The notes below the pieces were generated by a model that saw only the letters and a program-made list of their open reading frames with translations, had not been told where the DNA came from and searched no databases. A program made the translations under genes and the position numbers. Shown in pieces: positions 35,401 through 45,828 of a stretch of 64,000 nt of DNA (within the stretch, counting starts at the first letter, position 1; each line of letters opens with the position of its first letter). The DNA is from Rostrohypoxylon terebratum (taxonomy: Eukaryota; Ascomycota; Sordariomycetes; Xylariales; Hypoxylaceae): positions 62,001 through 126,000 of the forward strand of contig MU385940.1 in assembly GCA_022497145.1 (NCBI GenBank), given 5' to 3'.

Positions 35401-36164
35401 CGGGGCGCCGTATAGATGGGGCCAGTAGGTTGATAAATTACCTTACCACTTAGGTGACTATGCTGACATCTATTTCTACCTAGCCCCGGCGAGTTGGGAC
35501 ACACTTACAACATTCTCGAATGTGGACGTGTAAGTCGACGCCCTCATGGGGATATCGTAATTATGAGGTTGGGATAACTCACTAACATCTTGGAAACATG
35601 TAGGCTCTTCGTCGATTAATCTGGACGCTTGGCGAATTGAAAGATGAAGTATTCTGGACGAACCCTGGCGGCGTTCAGGGCGGAGGCTTCACGACAACGG
35701 CTAATTTCCCCCCGGACCATTACACTAACTTAGACCCACAGCTTAGACGTCTCGTGATAGAAATGTGTGCTGAAAATTGGTTAAACCGGCCGACTCTTGC
35801 GGATCTTAAGAGCCGGGTTTTGGAAGGAGTTGCGAGAGAGCCGGAATTCTACGCTGACTACCCACGCGACGGCGAGATATACGAATCGGACGAATTCATC
35901 CGCGCAATCTGTCAAAGATATATCCTGGAGGCTCCCCACTTAGCCTCCGACGATACTTCTTCTGATGAGGAAGGTCAAGCGCAACAACAAGCGCCGGCTG
36001 GACAGGAAGCGGCTGGGAAAGCGCCTGAGCAAGCGCCCCAGCAACCGGAAATGCCAGCGGAAGAGGGACAGCTAGTGCAAGTGTCAGAGGGACAACAAGC
36101 GACAGCGCAAGCGCCAGCGTCATTGCAATCTGGTATTCAAACCTTGTCGATAGGTCCCGATTGA
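32463..36164 (+). CDS. Protein with Pro/Gly-rich disordered N-terminus and divergent protein kinase-like domain
   Basis: Six exons (32463-34769, 34850-35042, 35134-35268, 35322-35424, 35484-35529, 35604-36164) give 1114 residues. Residues 1 to about 690 are low complexity: tandem DPFEDPLEEPLE units, GGRPPGGRPP repeats and poly-Gly. A kinase-like domain follows. It shows a nucleotide-loop region (MLGNGITNVACR), a candidate Lys (FVLKRPF) and a hinge (MMEFLSGGSLW). A catalytic loop HNDMHENN is created across an intron (HRDxxxxN pattern with the Asp and Asn kept), and the DFG position reads DFE (KIIDFERFG). A C-terminal lobe and a Gln/Ala-rich tail end the protein. Activity is uncertain; no substrate can be inferred. 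Confidence 0.75.
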
Positions 36165-36555
36165 GCTGGCTCAGAGCGGATATACTATTATATTTAGTGA
36201 CCTATTGTATATTACCTAGTTGATTATGTTATGTAAATAGTTTGGATAGATTTATCGTTAATAGTTATAACTCGGTCGGTTTTCACTGTACTACCAATCC
36301 CATATTCTTGCGTGCTCTCAGGGGCTACGTACCGTCATAGTCAGCGACGCCGTAATCAGGGTTGGGGCATTCTATGCACTCCTGCTGCTAATGGAGGCAA
36401 GTAGCCCTCCACTCCAGGGCTGTCATTGAAGCCCCTGGGTCCCTAAGTAGTCACATAACTCTGGTATTGCTACCTAGTATCTACTACCCAAGGTGGTACC
36501 TCAACTATTCGTCGTTTTCTATAATTTTCCATCTCTTGAATGATCCTGATAAATA
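36165..36555. other. Convergent intergenic region
   Basis: These are the 3' flanks of the kinase-like gene and the semialdehyde dehydrogenase gene. No further feature is seen. Confidence 0.6.
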
Positions 36556-38124
36556 TTACAGCTTGTAGTCGGTGGTGATATTTCCAGTCACGACGGTCTT
36601 GAGGACCAGATACTCGTCTAGACCATACTTGCTACCCTCGCGCCCCATTCCTGAGTGCTTTACTCCGCCGAATCTACAATTTGTTAGCTGACTTCGTCAA
36701 ATCTCCCGGTGGCTTGGACGATGATGTAAAAAGCCCTGAGCCCTGGGGACTTACGGTGCTGCGGGGTCCGAAATAACGCCTGTATTAATAGCGACCATGC
36801 CAAATTCTAGCTTCTCAGTCACCCTATGAGACCTAGAAAGGTCATTCGTAATCACGTAAGAGGCCAATCCCACATCGACGCTGTTAGCTCTTTTGACCAC
36901 TTCATCTTCCGTCTTGAACTTGGTCAAGGCCGCAAGAGGACCGAACGTTTCTTCCCCCATCACCTTCATAGAATCATCCACATCACCTAGGATCGTCGGT
37001 TCGAAAAAGTTGGTGCCAAGATGAGGGAGTCGTTTGCCGCCGAGCAAGATCGTCGCTTTCTTGCTAACAGCATCATTCACATGTTCCTCTACTTTACTTA
37101 CCCCGGTCGTGAGCGGTCCGTGAGTAACAGAATCTTGAAGCCCATTGCCGACGCGAAATTTCTTAACCTCCTCCACGAGCCTCTTACTGAATTCGTCGTA
37201 AATACCCTCCTGCACGTATATCCTGTTTGCGCAAACGCACGTCTGACCTGTCACCTTGAACTTGCTTGCGACGGCGCTTGCTACAGCAACCTCGATGTCC
37301 GCGTCTTCGAAGACGATAAAAGGTGCATTGCCACCAAGTTCTAAGCTCAACTTTTTTAATGTACTACTAGATTGCTGCATCAATAGTTTTCCAACTCTAG
37401 TAGAACCTGTGAATGAGATCTTCTTCACCGTGTCGGATTGACAGAGGGCGAGACCAAGTGCTGGGGTGTTCTCGAGCGAAGTCACGATGTTAAGAACTCC
37501 CCTAGGAATACCAGCACGCTCTCCAAGCACAGCTAGGATATTCGACGAGAACGGCGTTAAACCATCAGATTTTAGTACTATGGTGCATCCCGCGGCGAGA
37601 GCTGCCGCGACTTTTCGTGCCCCCATTGCCATCGGAAAGTTCCAAGGGGTAATGAGGCCACAGACGCCAATTGGTTGCTTGAGGATTTGAATTCTCGCGT
37701 TTGGAGTACTATGCGGTGCGACATCACCGTATATTCGGGGAGCTTCCTCGGCAAGCCATTCGAAGAAACCGGCCGAAAACAATGCTTCGCCTTCCGCATC
37801 TCCTCGGGACTTTCCATTTTCGGCAGTAATGATCTTGCCGATATCCACCTTGTTGTCGACGATGAGATCGAAGAAACGTCGCAAGATGCGCCCGCGCTGA
37901 CGACCCGAAAGCGCCCTCCATATGGGGAATGCCTGCGAAGCGGCCTTGATCGCATCGTCGAGGTCTTCTAGAGTTGATTCGGGGCATGATCCGATGACCT
38001 CACCAGATGCGGGATTTCGAACTTCGAAGGTCTTTTTAGAAGAAGACACCCATTGACCGTCAATGTATGATCCCTCTACTAGGAGCTTTTGATCTTTCAA
38101 ACTTGATGCTAATGCGACGGCCAT
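36556..38124 (-). CDS. Succinate-semialdehyde dehydrogenase
   Basis: Two exons (38124-36755 and 36673-36556; 81-bp intron) encode 495 residues of the aldehyde dehydrogenase superfamily, closest in motifs to NAD(P)+ succinate-semialdehyde dehydrogenase. Visible features are LITPWNFPMAM, FTGSTRVGK, the general base Glu262 in LELGGNAPF and the nucleophile Cys296 in VTGQTCVCANR. The last exon supplies FGGVKHSGMGREGSKYGL. The reaction oxidises succinic semialdehyde to succinate, feeding the TCA cycle from GABA or aromatic meta-cleavage routes. No clear mitochondrial presequence is seen. It is divergent from a Zn2Cys6 regulator and close to a hydratase of aromatic catabolism. Confidence 0.9.
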
Positions 38125-38591
38125 GATCGCATCTGGGATTCTCGGTAGTACTGAGGTAAGTTGCGGCGATAAGGGTTCGAGGGATGTTCGTGGTCCTATG
38201 AGCCCAATTCCTATCTAACATCGATTATATCTGTTGATATTTTCAATTTAATTATTAAATGAATACGATTGCTATGCTCAAAATACTTAGGTAGCAAATA
38301 TCGATTTCGCGTATTCAAGACGAAGATCCGGATGACAATTCCGAGATAGACTCTCTCGGCTTCCTCACCCGAGACCCACGTCTCCCCTGATACCATCCAA
38401 TAGTGGACGAACCGATCATCGGGTTTGAACGGGGTTATCAGATCATGCCCCCATCATAGATGTTCTTCTGTCTGGTTAGATATCTACCTAGCAGGCATAT
38501 TCAAATCCATAAGAATTCGGACGAGTCAACTCGATTGGATTGTCCTCTAGGTACTAGCATAGAAATCGAATACCTTTAACCACCTGCAGCC
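38125..38591. promoter_or_regulatory. Bidirectional promoter region
   Basis: A 467-bp gap separates the divergent semialdehyde dehydrogenase and PF11951 regulator genes. It contains CGG-bearing words compatible with zinc-cluster binding, but I cannot define a specific site. Shared control is inferred from arrangement only. Confidence 0.4.
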
Positions 38592-40177
38592 ATGAGCCGT
38601 GCTAAACGTCCATATACGCCCAAGGCAAAAGGTAAGGATTCACGAAATATTCGTGCATCCATAGTAGTATTTGCGTAAGCTGATGCTTTGGACAGGTTGC
38701 TACGAGTGTTCACAGCGACGAATCAACTGTGATAGGAGGCAGCCTCATTGCGATAAGTGCGTATCAAAGGGGATAGAATGTAGTGGTATGGGCGGGCAAA
38801 GGCAGAGGTTCCGCACATGGGTTTCGCCTAAGGAAAAGGAGCAAGCGAAGCCGAGGCACACCAACCGACTATTATATCGTCGACCTCACTTCATTGCCGC
38901 CCCGGGAGCTGGAAATTGCCAACGTCGCATACAAGACACTAAAGAAAATAGGGGCTCATCCCCTGACCACGACGCTTGTGGTTCTCCTTTTCCCGGTTCA
39001 AAATGGGATTATCTTTACCACAGTACATCCGCTAAATTCGAATATAACCTGGGTGTGTTCTTGATAAGTTCATATATTGGGTACACATTAGATCATGTTG
39101 CGCCTTGGAAACGTTTTTTGCTGAACCACTGTAAGTTACCTACTACCTACTACATACGCTCATTAGCATGGAAAAGTCACTAAGCGGACACCAACTTGGA
39201 AGTTTCCACTCATATTGCCCCTCAGATGGTCCTCGTCGACGATTGTACTAATGGCTGGCGACATCTCATTCTTCCCCTAGCCTGCTCTGATGAGCTTGTT
39301 ATGTCTTCGGTCTTGACCGTCGCCGCCTTTCATTCTTCTAAAAGAGCTGGGGGCGGGCGGATTGCTGACCCGATTAACTTATACTCTCAAACAATCAGTG
39401 AACTCCAGAAAAGGAGGAACCTATGCAATGGAGATCTTGACGCGAAGTGCCGAGTTATTGTAACAATTGTAGTATTATTATTATCTACAATTGTAAGCGG
39501 AAGTTCTGACTTCGTTATCTTATTCCGTATGCTGCAGTCTGCTCTCGACGTAGTTGGCGGGGAAGAACTATTGGCGGTAAGCGATAACATCATCGCTGGT
39601 TTTTCGGCCAAGCAGATTCGCAAGTATGAACCCTACACTCGAATCAACGCCTCTGGTGTAAAATTGGCTAATATGAATTTGGCACAGGATGAGGGTATAC
39701 GTCTCGCCCTTCATTAGTCAAGATGCCGGAGTATGTGCTATTGCTTCACAGGCTCAGCAATGTTGGGATGAACAAGAATACCTGCTCCAGTCATACCCAG
39801 ACTATGCCTATACCTTACCTCTGACTTCTAGTCTGAGGGAACTAGCTTTCCGAATTTACTTACAACAGACCTGCGGAGTAACCGATATCGATCCGACATT
39901 ACCAGATTTGGTATCTAGATTTAGATTGATGCTCGAATCTGTCCCACAAGACGTTGAACTTGAACATGTACTCGTCTGGCCAGTATTTATCGCCGCATCG
40001 GCAAGTTTTATAGAAGAGCATAACATTTACTTCACGCAGTTCTTGGAGAGACAATTCTCGCGTAGTGGCTTTGCGAATGTTATCAAAGCCATAGAGTCGT
40101 TACGGCGAATATGGGAAAGAAATAAGCAGGAAGATTGGACGACGCTGTTATCGGAACAAGGGGTGTTTGTCATGTAA
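38592..40177 (+). CDS. Zn2Cys6 transcription factor with fungal-specific domain 2 (PF11951)
   Basis: Four exons (38592-38631, 38696-39130, 39203-39623, 39688-40177) give 461 residues. The first 40-nt exon ends just before the zinc cluster GCYECSQRRINCDRRQPHC-DKC, which follows in exon 2. The body has the PF11951 pattern: HIAPQMVLVDDCTNGWRHLILP, a TVAAFHSS segment, then QIRKMRVYVSPF across the third junction and YPDYAYTLPLTSSLRELAFRIYL. It is a nuclear regulator. Divergence from the semialdehyde dehydrogenase, and proximity to the hydratase, suggest it is the pathway-specific activator of this group. Confidence 0.87.
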
Positions 40178-40238
40178 GGTCTGACGTTACCCATATATTA
40201 GAAACTATATTTCAATTACCTCGGGAAATTCAATCTTG

Positions 40239-40860
40239 TCATTTAATTTGAAATAGAAACGTACCTGGTGCCTCTAGTCCGGATCTAGGCGTCTGCTCGT
40301 TAAGTGAATCGATGACCTTCTGCGTACCCTTCTCGCCGTATGCGAAAGCGCCCTCCATATAATAATTCCAATCTTTCGAGTACTCCGTTCCGACGAGGTG
40401 AATATTACCAGCCAACCTTCCGTAGATATGCGCAAACTTTGCATATTGGGCCGATGGCGGTAATTGATGCTATAGCACCTCTGCTGAATGGTTCGTGTTG
40501 CCAGATTCGCTCGAAGAACTCGATGGGGCTAGCGCTCAGGTTGCGAACATATTGTTCTAGCGAGATATCATCGTCTTCTTCACTCTTCACGGAGGCCGTC
40601 TGGCTTCAACGACTCGGCTTGGACATGGTCTCGGATCTTCTCTAAATTCCTTTTATCTTCTGAGGGGAACTGGAAAACAAGAGCAGTTAGTCATAAGATC
40701 AAGACACTAGAATGAGGGATTCTTTTACTTCAGGAGTGACCCCCTGAGGTAATTCTATTATTTCACCATCAGCTGTAATCAATACAGCAGTGTGTCCTAA
40801 CCTTTGTTTCACAATATTGGCTTGGAGGCCGAAGCGGGTGATATACGACCAAATACGTGG
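40239..40860 (-). pseudogene. Flavin amine oxidase, C-terminal remnant with frameshifts
   Basis: Translating the minus strand in pieces gives the C-terminal part of a flavin monoamine-oxidase-type protein: HTAVLITADGEIIELPQ, an intron-like gap with GTAAAA donor, TGACTAAC branch and TTCCAG acceptor, SEDKRNLEKIRDHV, then in another frame EQYVRNLSASPIEFFERIWQ and HEPFSRGA. After a further frame change come LPPSAQYAKFAHIYGRL and GNIHLVGTEYSKDWNYYMEG. The last matches the C-terminal FAD-contact motif (GTE...W.GYM.GA). At least two frameshifts (near 40480 and 40580) break it, and the N-terminal Rossmann FAD motif is not found. It is therefore a remnant; the original substrate is unknown, possibly an aromatic amine. 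Confidence 0.65.
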
Positions 40861-41467
40861 TTGAAGGTGTTAACGATAACTATGTCAAACATCGTATAAA
40901 GTGAGATAGACGAGGAGGAAGAAGGAAGGATGGGATGCTGCTGGGAAATTCCCTGGGCTGTGGACCCCGCGGCTTTAAGAATTTGCTCATAGGTTTCCCT
41001 CCGTCTAAATATCTCCCGTAGCAACTTAAAAAACGAGCCGATAGGAGTCTCCATCTTGTGGTTCTAGAGAGTTTATTAAAGGGCTTGATGTTGGATAATG
41101 TGCAGGGCCGGCAACTCAATGAGATGGAATTCCATTTAAAAGTTCATGATTGGTGGGTTGTTCTCATCATTTTTTCCTAATTGGGAAGGGTGAAGGTATC
41201 TCCATTGACTTAGGTACATTCATCTAGAACACTCTTGGCTTGCGCGAGAATGTCTAATGTAATCACGGGATAAACTGGAGCGATGCTAACTAAAAGTCGG
41301 GTAGGTCGCTGTAGGAACGTGTATAACTACCTCGCAGAGGATGTTAGGGTTAGGGTTTCTTCTCAGGTAGTTTACGATACTACGCCTCAAGATCAGACGA
41401 CCAGGCAGGACAGCGCAACTTCTCTCATCAAATATACCAAGTTCGGACGAATCCAGCGGCAGCGATC
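40861..41467. other. Intergenic with short telomere-like repeat
   Basis: Upstream of the hydratase there is no convincing exon. TTAGGGTTAGGGTTT occurs at 41344-41358, two and a half units of the canonical fungal telomere repeat, probably by chance or as a small interstitial insertion. Confidence 0.5.
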
Positions 41468-42274
41468 ATGGACACGAGCGAGTTGCACAAGCTTGCAGAC
41501 ACATTGCGCAAGGCCCGAATTGACCGAGTTCCTATCCCTCCCTCCTCCAAAACCTATCCATCATTAGATGTGAGGAGAGCATTCGAAGTCCAAAGGATCA
41601 CGGTTGAGAACGCCGTCAGTAAGGATGGCGATCGCCTAGTCGGATATAAATTGGGAAACATCGCTAAGGTCATGCAAGACGCTTTTGGCCTCGACCAGCC
41701 CGACTACGGATTTCTTCTCGCCAGTCTGTTTATCTACCAGGGCACAAATATCTCATTAGATAAGTTGATTAAGCCTTATGTTGAGTTGGAGCCGGCTTTT
41801 GTTCTCAAGAAACACCTTCGCGGTCCCAATGTCACGGCGGCCGATGTCATTAACGCCGTCGACTATGCGATCCCGGCGGTGGAGATTATAGATTCCAGAG
41901 TCGAGAATTGGGCTATCGGGCTCGAGGACACACTAGCTGATAATGGGTCGACCGGTGCGGTGATTCTGGGCGGAACCCCGTGACGGCTCACGGACTTAGA
42001 CTTGAGCAACACCAAAGGCACCTTGAAGTTTAACGGACGGGAAATTACTACGGGAAATACGGGAAACATTCTCGGAAACCCAATATCGGCGACTGCGTGG
42101 CTTGTCAACCGACTAGCGGAATTTAACATCGAATTCTTACCTGGGCAGGTGATCATGCCCGGCAGTTGTTTGCAGGCTATGCCCATGGATGAGGCGGGGC
42201 ATTGGTCCTGCGAGTTCGAAGGTTGGGGAGGAGTTGAGTTTGATGTAGTTTCAAACACGCCTTCGAAGTTATAG
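41468..42274 (+). pseudogene. 2-oxo-4-pentenoate / 2-oxohepta-diene-dioate hydratase family, interrupted by one in-frame TGA
   Basis: One continuous frame of 269 codons contains a single stop, TGA at 41981-41983, after VILGGTP; the family sequence resumes directly with RLTDLDLSNTKG in the same frame. The N-terminal half has DRLVGYKLGNIAKVMQ, PDYGFLL, VELEPAFVL and PAVEIIDSRVENW with LADNGSTG. The C-terminal half has WLVNRLAEFNIEFLPGQVI and ends in SKL, a canonical PTS1 peroxisomal signal. Length (about 268) equals the MhpD/HpcG family. The relatives hydrate 2-oxo-alkenoates in meta-cleavage pathways. Either it is a recent nonsense allele (CGA to TGA is one transition) or the stop is read through; an intron spanning it is unlikely. 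Confidence 0.75.
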
Positions 42275-43160
42275 GTTGATATTCCGAACAGGTCCGAAGA
42301 AGTAAGTATTCGCTGGCAGATGATAGGTGTTAAGCTACCTACTAGGTGGTGTACTAGGAGTACTAGGAATTCTGGATTAGGTTTTTAGCTTTAACTTTTG
42401 GGTTATCATTCTTAGTTTGAGATATTTTTAAATGATAGTTCTAGGCTTCTAGGCTTCTAGGCTTTCAGGGATTCCCCACATACCTTATCTACCTAGTCCC
42501 TGGTAAACTTACCGAGCTTGTGGACGCTACATAATAGCAGCGTCAGAAAGCTGCACATGTTCCCTAGGGCCTAGGTAAGTATTAACGTCTATTCCTACTT
42601 GTTAAGCTTGTCAAGCTTATATGTTGATCTTTCCTCCCAAAATACTCGACCATTCTTTGTCTCCTGAGAAATGCAAGAATCTTTTACAATCTTACGTACG
42701 TGGCCCGACTCGAAGGTCCACCCTACCTATGGTCCTATTTCGCCCCTAGGTTTATTTGACATGTCTCTGGTTGTTTCAAGACTAGGACTTACAAGAACGA
42801 CGGGTATTTTCTGGATGTGAAAAAAATTCAATAAAATGACATCCAGCAGTGCAGCGGTAGCTATCTTGATTGGTAATGCCCGCTATCGTCCAAGGGGCAA
42901 GACCTATGCTATGGATACCTAATATCCATAATAGGTTCGCCCCTTATCTTTACCCCGCCATAATGCGGGCACGCACATAGTGTGGATGTATGTATGTGGT
43001 ATCCATGGGTACTGGGTATGGATGTACGTGCCCATTCCAAGATACCGACAAATCCCCAGACTCTCGTGAGCTGTCTTTTATATCACACACTTACATACTT
43101 TTGATCCTCACCGACGTGCTGTAGCCGCTATAATACTTGGATCCTAGACTACTATTCGTC
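42275..43160. other. Intergenic
   Basis: No coding exon is supported. There are CTTCTAGG repeats around 42440-42465. This should contain the promoter of the following zinc-cluster gene. Confidence 0.55.
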
Positions 43161-45828
43161 ATGGAAGGTTTGACTGAATCAAATACCCATACAGAGCGGC
43201 GAAAACCTCGACGAACGGCAAATGCGTTGAGTAAACCCGTTTTAATAGTCTGAGTACTACTATCCTGTGCCCAAGTCACTAACAACGAACAGCTGTATCG
43301 CATGCCGCCAGAGCAAGATCAAGTGTTCTGGAAATGAACCCTGTCAGAACTGTAAGAGGCGTTCTGTCCAGTGTCGCTTTGCCGAGAGCGGCGCGAAAGT
43401 CGTTGTCTCGGAGAAGTACGTTAATATCTCCAGAGCTCGTATATTCTCGCTCTTCTTTTTGATACCGAGATGACGTTTAACACTCCGTTTAAAGGTATCT
43501 TCAACAACTCCAAAAGCAAGCAGAGGAGCATATGCGATCGCCGTCCGCAAGCAACCTTGGATCACCAATTCAAAGAGAAGACCAGTGCCGTTCTCCGACT
43601 TTGCCTCTCAACTCGCCAGCCGTATCTCGCATGCCTAACCTAGATGATGACCCACTTAGGCCTAGACGCCAAACAGGAACAGGCACCACATTTAGGCGGA
43701 ATAGCGACTCCAATCCTCGACTTAGAACTAACAGCATTATTTCTCCCGCCCCTACGATCGACCCCCCTCAGCAACCCAGCGCAGCCTCTGGCCCTTCAGC
43801 TACCCCAACATATCAGCATCATCACGATGGTACTCCGCTACGAGTTTGGTCAAATCCGTTCAAGATACCCTCCAAAGTCATCAAGAACACGTGTAGGAAC
43901 AAACGTGCCTGGAGTAGGTTTCTTTTCTTAATCGCTACCATCTTCACGCAGCTAACCTGACCGCGATAGTATGGCTTGCTCCGTGGTCGACATGCTCTTT
44001 CACAATTCGCCTTATGCTCATGATAAGTGAGAACCTGCATCCTGGAAACCCCTCTTCGATCCCGCCAAATATAATTGACCCTGAAATTTGGACCTTGCCA
44101 AAGACTTCGCCATCGGACGTTTCCGATTTTAGTGGCCTACCATCGCTAGACCACGCACTTTATCTCCTAAACAGTGTCAAATTTCATCTAGGCCAGACGT
44201 ACCGATTCTTCAACCCAAGAGAAATTGAGAACCAGATCCGTAGTTTTTACTCTGATCCGACCCAGAGAATAGCTGAATGCCCGCTATGGTTTGTCAAGTT
44301 CCTCTTGATTCTTGCCTTTGGGACAGCTTTTCAGGCTCAGTCTCCGGAGTCCCGAGAGCCGCCAGGAGCAAAGTTCTTCGTAAGAGCAATGTCGTTATTG
44401 CCAGATCCTACTTCACTATGGAAAGATAGCCTATTAGCAATCGAAGTCTTAGCCTTGGTTGGCCTATACTTATTTTCAATCGGCGAAAGGGAATCGGCTC
44501 ATATTTATGTAAGTTTTTCAATCCCGCTCTCTCGCTCTTATTCGCCGTCGTTTTAACCCAGCACGTATTTCAGCTTGGCCATGCTATGCGCATCGCGTTG
44601 TTGGAGGGTTTACATACCCAACTTCCGGAACACGAGCTTGGCGCAGAAACCATTGATAGCTGTCGCGATCTTTGGTGGACCTTATATCTTATGGACAGAC
44701 ACTTTTCATCCTCCCTAGGACTTCCAATGTCGGTCCAAGACAGCGATATTACGACTCCTATGACCCCACCCAACGCGGGTTCGAGAGGGGATAGTTGTCG
44801 CACTCTTCAGGTCAATCTTTCGCACTTACTATCAGTTATACTTACAAGTGAGGGTCGCAACCAGCACTCAAATTTTTCAACGACCTAGAAAATCTTACAG
44901 CTTATGATAGCAGTGTATAAACCCCACATAATTCCTCTCGGAACGTTTCTAGAACAAACAAGATCGATCCTGCATACCTTAGCCCACCACGCCCAAGAAC
45001 TAGAGAAGATCATTCGACTCCTCCAAAACTCTGTCGGCACGATGCCAAGAGACACACGGCACCTAACCTTAATGTACCATCAGTGTGTTATTGTAGGTAC
45101 ACGCCCACTTCTATTGTCAGTCTTAAAAGAAAGGCTTGATGTGCTGGGGTATCCGAGCGACGACCATTGCGAAAGCTTCTTAGCCCAGACAGGGACGGTC
45201 ATCTCGACGGGCATCAAATCAGCTGCCAAAACACTTCAAATTTTGTCAAGCGAGTACAGTCTTTTAGGTAAATGACAATTCGTACGATATATGGCGCGTC
45301 CGTGGAATTAACGACGTTTTAGAAGCATTTTTACCGTACGATATCGAATTCACGTTTGGTGCTGCACTACACTTGACCATGGCCAATGCTCTATTTCCGG
45401 ATGTGGTTGATTACCAAAAATGTCACCAGTTAACACACCAAATTCTAGACAACTTGATTTCTAGAGGAAATCGAGTGGCTAGAGTGAGGAAATTAGAACT
45501 CTGTTACCTGGAAAATCTCTACCGGGAGTTTCAAACAAGACAACAAGGCCATCGGATGTTGCATTTACTCAATCCGGAAGGGCCAACAGAGGTTGTGCGG
45601 AAAGAGAGCCATAGTAGTAATAGGAGGGATCTCACGATGGATAGCGACACAGGTACATTCATAACGGCAGCGGACCCTAGACATCCTCTGCATTCCCCGC
45701 AGCCGCACAGCACCAGTAATATGGAATTTCTTGACGACATCGGAATCTCGTCGGAGGAATTCCTGTCTATAGTCCAGGAGATTGGAGACTCGGAATCACT
45801 TCCCGAAAATATGTTAACGCTGTTTTGA
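43161..45828 (+). CDS. Zn2Cys6 transcription factor with Fungal_trans domain
   Basis: Seven exons (43161-43225, 43293-43415, 43495-43913, 43970-44508, 44574-44847, 44911-45267, 45323-45828) join in frame to 760 residues. The first junction restores NACIACRQSKIKCSGNEPCQNC with a second-half RRSVQC, a full zinc cluster. A short coiled coil follows (EKYLQQLQKQAEEH). After a disordered region the conserved KRAWIWLAPWSTCSFTIRL, FFVRAMSLLPDP and DLWWTLYLMDRHFSSSLGLP define the PF04082 domain. An acidic C-terminus (DDIGISSEEFLSIVQEIGDS) could be an activation segment. It is probably a nuclear regulator; whether it controls the hydratase side or the PKS side cannot be told. Confidence 0.87.

Noticed and set aside
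40880..41119. Minus-strand frame taken as the N-terminus of the amine oxidase
   Set aside because: No FAD-binding Rossmann motif or similarity to the middle domain; treated as non-coding.
41964..42000. Intron spanning the in-frame TGA of the hydratase
   Set aside because: Possible GT...AG pairs give only 20-41 bp introns and would remove family residues that are conserved when read straight through.
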